From: Candidatus Mediterraneibacter intestinavium
Lineage (GTDB): Bacteria; Bacillota; Clostridia; Lachnospirales; Lachnospiraceae
Assembly: GCA_019119205.1 (NCBI GenBank)
Contig: DWXK01000036.1
Coordinates: forward strand, 1-42,515
Reading direction: 5' to 3'
Length of the DNA stretch: 42,515 nt
This document shows positions 39,129 to 42,515 of this stretch, piece by piece; the first letter of the stretch is position 1; each line of letters opens with the position of its first letter. The notes under the pieces are model-generated. The model ran no database searches. It saw only the letters and a list, made by a program, of their open reading frames with translations, and had not been told where the DNA came from. Both the position numbers and the translations under genes were made by a program.

Positions 39129-40067
39129 TCAGTCCTTCTTTTCAGAAAGTGTGATACTCATCTGGTTCAGCATCAGTTCATACAATTGCCTGTGCTTTTT
39201 CACGATCACCTCGAGAATAATACCGCAGATCCACATCAGCGCCCCTACCGTCGCCACAACACCGCAGACGATCACCGTCGGGAATTTCAGTACAAGCCCG
39301 GTCTGCAGATAATCGACAAATACCGGGATAAAAAATGCGATCGCAATGATCCAGAGCACCGCCGCAACACAGAGAAAGAATTTAAAAGGTTTATACTCCC
39401 TGAAAAGCGCTGCGATCGTCCGGAGCACACGAAAACCGTCTGAAAAAGTATTCAGCTTGGACTCGCTCCCTTCCGGCCTGTCCCTGTATGTGACCGGCAC
39501 CTCCTCCAGGAGAAAGTTCTTATCCACTGCATGGATCGTCATCTCCGTCTCAATCTCAAATCCTTTTGACAGAACCGGGAATGACTTTACAAACAGCCGG
39601 CTGAATGCCCGGTATCCTGTCATGATGTCCCGAACATCATTATTGAAGAGCTTATTGATCAGATAGCGTACCACCTTATTTCCGGAATTGTGGAACGGTC
39701 TCTTGTTCTCAGTGAAATAAGTGGAAGACAGCCTGTCCCCGATCACCATATCCACACCTTTTTCAAGCACCAGATCTGCCATCTGCCTTGCATTCTCTGC
39801 CGGATAAGTATCGTCACCGTCGATCATCAGATAGCAGTCCGCATCAATATCACGGAACATACTCCTTACAACGTTTCCTTTCCCCTGCCTGTATTCATAT
39901 CTGACAATTGCGCCTGCTCTGCGCGCGATCTCGTCCGTACCGTCAGTTGAATTGTTATCGTAGACATAGATATCCGCCCCCGGGAGCGCCTCATGGTACT
40001 CCCGTATCACTTTCTCGATCGTCTGACTTTCATTGTAACATGGTATCAATACCGCTATTTTGCTCAT
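39129..40067 (-). CDS. GT2-family glycosyltransferase with C-terminal membrane helices (GtrB/DPM1-like)
   Basis: A 312-residue GT-A fold transferase. The N-terminal IPCYNES (8-14), NNSTDGT and DGDDTYPA (the D-x-D type metal/nucleotide site, near residue 90) are visible. MTGYRAF lies near residue 155, and two membrane helices close the chain (about 230-290). It probably moves a sugar from a nucleotide donor to a polyprenyl phosphate, with GtrA as partner. The gene lies 45 bases downstream of the DUF3048 lipoprotein gene. Confidence 0.93.
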   Translation of the reverse strand: MSKIAVLIPCYNESQTIEKVIREYHEALPGADIYVYDNNSTDGTDEIARRAGAIVRYEYRQGKGNVVRSMFRDIDADCYLMIDGDDTYPAENARQMADLVLEKGVDMVIGDRLSSTYFTENKRPFHNSGNKVVRYLINKLFNNDVRDIMTGYRAFSRLFVKSFPVLSKGFEIETEMTIHAVDKNFLLEEVPVTYRDRPEGSESKLNTFSDGFRVLRTIAALFREYKPFKFFLCVAAVLWIIAIAFFIPVFVDYLQTGLVLKFPTVIVCGVVATVGALMWICGIILEVIVKKHRQLYELMLNQMSITLSEKKD

Positions 40068-40112
40068 GATTCAAGTTTCCTTTATCCTTCTTACTTATTC
40101 AGGCTTCCCACC

Positions 40113-41216
40113 CTACTGAAATTCCGTCTGGTTCGGATAGTTGAAAGCTATGTAAGTCTTCCCCCTGTTTATGGAAAGTTCATTTCCATCTTCATCATAA
40201 AGGTGGATCCTGTCCTGTTCGTTATTATCCTGCTTATACCAGCTGATCTTCTGCATACCGCCGTTTGAGATGTAGTATCCGACCGCATCATTGCCGCCTG
40301 ACCAGTCAACATCCTTATGCCCCACATCATCCCGCACGGTAATGGATGTCTCCAATACGATCACATTGGTAAACGCAAGCTGATCACCTGTGTTTCCATC
40401 AATCTGCGGTTCCCCGCTGTTTTCTTTCTTGTACGTGTTGCTCTGTTCGTCATAGATGAGCGCCGCACTCTGTGCCCCAAAGTTGATATCCACTCTGCTG
40501 CAGTCTCCACCTGTGGGCTTAACCTGTTCTTCCAGCCCGTTGAATTTAAATGCTGTGTCCTTTTTGTCATCCTGAAGGTCCGTCCTTGTCCCTTCGGACT
40601 GCACATAGGATGCAAACTTTGTCCCGTCAAAGTATGCTGTGTGCTCCAGGGCATATCCGGAATTTATCCTGTCCTGGTCTCTTCCGAAGAGCCCGCCCGG
40701 ATTGTACATCCCGTCATACTGATTCAGCCCCAGTGCAGCGATATAATCGCCCATGCTCTCATCAATACCCCAGTTCACATAAAAGGCATCAAATCCCTGA
40801 GAGATCGCCGGGAAATAGGCACGGCAGCTTCGGATCGCACACACCTTCGGCACTTTTGTATAGTCTGCATACAGCGCCATAAAACGGGTCTGGTCTCCCT
40901 CCACAGGGATCTCAAAGATGATATCCGCCTCTTCCACTCCATACTGCGGCATCGCTGCCGGGATATTATTTACCATTACCGCGACCGGTCTCTTCCCGAT
41001 AGCTTCCTCCGAGAGATCCGGGACTCCGGTGAGGAGGTTCTGATTCTCCGGGATCACTTCCTCCGGCTCCTCGACCACCTCCGGCTCCGCCGGTTCTTCT
41101 GCAGCAGGCTCTTCTTCCACCACAGCCGGTTCCGGCTCTTCTTCCTTCTTGGAACAGCCCGGGAGCATCGCTCCAACAAGCACAAATGTAAGCAGCATTG
41201 CCAGTTTCCTCTTCAT
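40113..41216 (-). CDS. DUF3048-domain lipoprotein (YerB-like)
   Basis: A 367-residue secreted lipoprotein. The signal peptide ends at lipobox MLPGC (C21). A Glu/Pro-rich linker (about 24-60) follows, then the DUF3048 region with RPVAVMVNNIPAAMPQYGVEEADIIFE and RSCRAYFPAIS. Family members include Bacillus YerB; the function is not settled. The start is at 41216, with AAAGGGGA about nine bases upstream. The extended -10 promoter 41294-41302 fits this start. Confidence 0.9.
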   Translation of the reverse strand: MKRKLAMLLTFVLVGAMLPGCSKKEEEPEPAVVEEEPAAEEPAEPEVVEEPEEVIPENQNLLTGVPDLSEEAIGKRPVAVMVNNIPAAMPQYGVEEADIIFEIPVEGDQTRFMALYADYTKVPKVCAIRSCRAYFPAISQGFDAFYVNWGIDESMGDYIAALGLNQYDGMYNPGGLFGRDQDRINSGYALEHTAYFDGTKFASYVQSEGTRTDLQDDKKDTAFKFNGLEEQVKPTGGDCSRVDINFGAQSAALIYDEQSNTYKKENSGEPQIDGNTGDQLAFTNVIVLETSITVRDDVGHKDVDWSGGNDAVGYYISNGGMQKISWYKQDNNEQDRIHLYDEDGNELSINRGKTYIAFNYPNQTEFQ

Positions 41217-41293
41217 GATCTTACATCCCCTTTCCTTTAAGAGCAGCAAAGCAGATCCCTGATCCGCTTCACTGTTTTCGCTTAACTTCTAAA

Positions 41294-41302
41294 AGTATAT
41301 CA
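41294..41302 (-). promoter_or_regulatory. extended -10 promoter of the DUF3048/GT2/GtrA genes
   Basis: TGA-TATACT on the minus strand, about 78 bases before the start codon. No good -35 is seen, as is common for extended -10 promoters. Confidence 0.45.
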
Positions 41303-41363
41303 CACTTCAACCTGATATGCTACCCAGCGATGATCTACTAAAAGTTCTGCTATCGCGCAGGAG

Positions 41364-42515
41364 CTATTCTGTTTCTGAACAAGATCTGCTCCTTCTAAAA
41401 AAAGGAAGGATCAGAAACAGCGGAAGTCCCAGCGCAAAAATATATACATACCTCAGGCTGAATGCCACCGGCGCTGCGATCATGGTCGTCAGCCAGTTTC
41501 CCAGTGCCGGCACCGTCACGATCCAGTATACACTTTTATCCGCAGCTGCCAGAACTGCCGCCGCCAGTACCAGCCACAGAAGTGTTCCGCTTCCGATATA
41601 GATACGGAAATTCCTGATGAAGTCCCCCAACGAAATCCCGGTAAACCGCTGGATGATATCCACCTCATAGATCCCGTATCCGTTTTCAGAAATATACGTG
41701 TCTATATATCCGTAATCATTCTGAATGCCGGGCATCCAGAATCCCAGCGTCTCCATCCCGTATGCTTTCACATATTCGCAAAAGTTCTGAGCTAAACCGG
41801 AAAACCATACCCGAAAAAACTCCCCTTTGTTCTCTTCCAGAAACTCTGCATCGAACTGAGGATTCCACTTGATCGTATCAACCAGGCAGGGAGTATAGCT
41901 GTTTTTCCATTCTTCCTCCGGAAGGAGCCGATACAGGAATTCTTCGTCTTTATCCGAGAACTCCCCGTCATTCACTATCACAGCAGCCATCTGCTGCAGT
42001 GGTATCCCTACGCTTTCCACAAACTCAGTCTGAATGCCTGCACGTTCATATATGATCCCTGTCACTCCGTAATACACAGCAAGAAGCGCCAATGCCATGA
42101 TACAGAATCTTATGACCTGTTTTCTGCAGAGGATCAGGACTGCGAGCATCGCCAGCACGACCACATAGATCCCATTATTCCGAAAAAAAGCTGCCACCAC
42201 TCCCGCTGCAGCAAACCGGATCAGCCATCCTCTCTTGCAGACTTTCTCCCTGTCATCCACCAGTTCCAGCAAGAGAAAACAAATCCAGAGAAGCGCACAG
42301 GAAAAGATCGGATCTTTCCACATGATCACTGCATAGTCCGGGAAAAAGGGCATGAACATGTACCAGCCCATGGTCACGATCATGGTCCAGCAGGGCAGCC
42401 TCTTTCTGTACATGATCACGACTACATAAGAAGCTGTAACGATCATGACCGCCGTCTGCACCAGACTGTACAGGAAAACACCAATATTGATATTTCCCAT
42501 CAAAAGCCCGATCCT
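41364..42515 (-). CDS. DUF6020-like multi-pass membrane protein, N-terminus cut by window edge
   Basis: The minus-strand frame is open from the right edge to 41364, giving 383 residues without the natural start. It shows about eight predicted membrane helices. An outward loop of about 120 residues (roughly 175-290) contains FLEENKGEFFRVW and GFWMPGIQNDYGYID. The order resembles DUF6020 proteins, a family related to membrane glycosyltransferases of the GT-C fold, but no catalytic motif is certain because the N-terminal part, where a GT-C aspartate would lie, is missing. The TTG/ATG near 42500 is probably internal. It lies upstream of surface-glycan-type genes. Confidence 0.7.
   Translation of the reverse strand, partial: RIGLLMGNINIGVFLYSLVQTAVMIVTASYVVVIMYRKRLPCWTMIVTMGWYMFMPFFPDYAVIMWKDPIFSCALLWICFLLLELVDDREKVCKRGWLIRFAAAGVVAAFFRNNGIYVVVLAMLAVLILCRKQVIRFCIMALALLAVYYGVTGIIYERAGIQTEFVESVGIPLQQMAAVIVNDGEFSDKDEEFLYRLLPEEEWKNSYTPCLVDTIKWNPQFDAEFLEENKGEFFRVWFSGLAQNFCEYVKAYGMETLGFWMPGIQNDYGYIDTYISENGYGIYEVDIIQRFTGISLGDFIRNFRIYIGSGTLLWLVLAAAVLAAADKSVYWIVTVPALGNWLTTMIAAPVAFSLRYVYIFALGLPLFLILPFFRRSRSCSETE

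Overview
The window looks like chromosome of a Firmicute of the Lachnospiraceae type. That placement is inferred from gene content and style: strong AGGAGG ribosome sites, YesM/YesN-type two-component sensing, ECF transporters, DUF3048, DUF6020 and DUF6512 proteins, and the absence of Gram-negative envelope genes. There are 39 protein genes, two of them cut by the window edges. I see no rRNA, tRNA, CRISPR array, transposase or phage gene.

Left part (1-18.8 kb) is mostly a deoxysugar (L-rhamnose type) region. It holds the start of a class II sugar-phosphate aldolase running off the left edge, an intracellular GH78 alpha-L-rhamnosidase, an AraC regulator, and a minus-strand run of rhamnulokinase, AraA-like isomerase, sugar-binding lipoprotein, two permeases, YesM-like kinase and YesN-like regulator. 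A second AraC regulator lies upstream, in an operon with an orphan ParA ATPase and a small HD (alarmone-hydrolase-like) protein. The aldolase and rhamnosidase leaders share an AAAAC-N5-GTTTT inverted repeat. A plus-strand PHP/HAD/DUF6512 group sits between them.

Middle part (18.9-28.3 kb): an SDR reductase and a stand-alone PduB-type microcompartment shell protein (plus strand) face a minus-strand set of ferredoxin-nitroreductase, HflX, MnmM-type methyltransferase, TPR lipoprotein and a P1B metal ATPase. A 366-bp element with short terminal inverted repeats and 2.6 tandem 126-bp units lies exactly between the ATPase promoter and its start codon. A RelQ-type alarmone synthetase and an orphan PTS EIIC-like membrane protein follow.

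Right part (28.4-42.5 kb): a hydantoinase/NCS1 permease pair is divergent from a YheO-type regulator. Next is a six-gene operon with two paralogous SAM hydrolases (DUF62), a GNAT protein and a complete ECF transporter (fused double ATPase, T and S components). Then come a small conserved-looking protein, a GtrA/GT2 pair, a DUF3048 lipoprotein and a DUF6020-like membrane protein cut by the right edge.

The most unusual signals are the repeat element in the ATPase leader, the orphan PduB protein, the double SAM-hydrolase/ECF operon, and a pair of dispersed terminator repeats whose stems show a compensatory base change.
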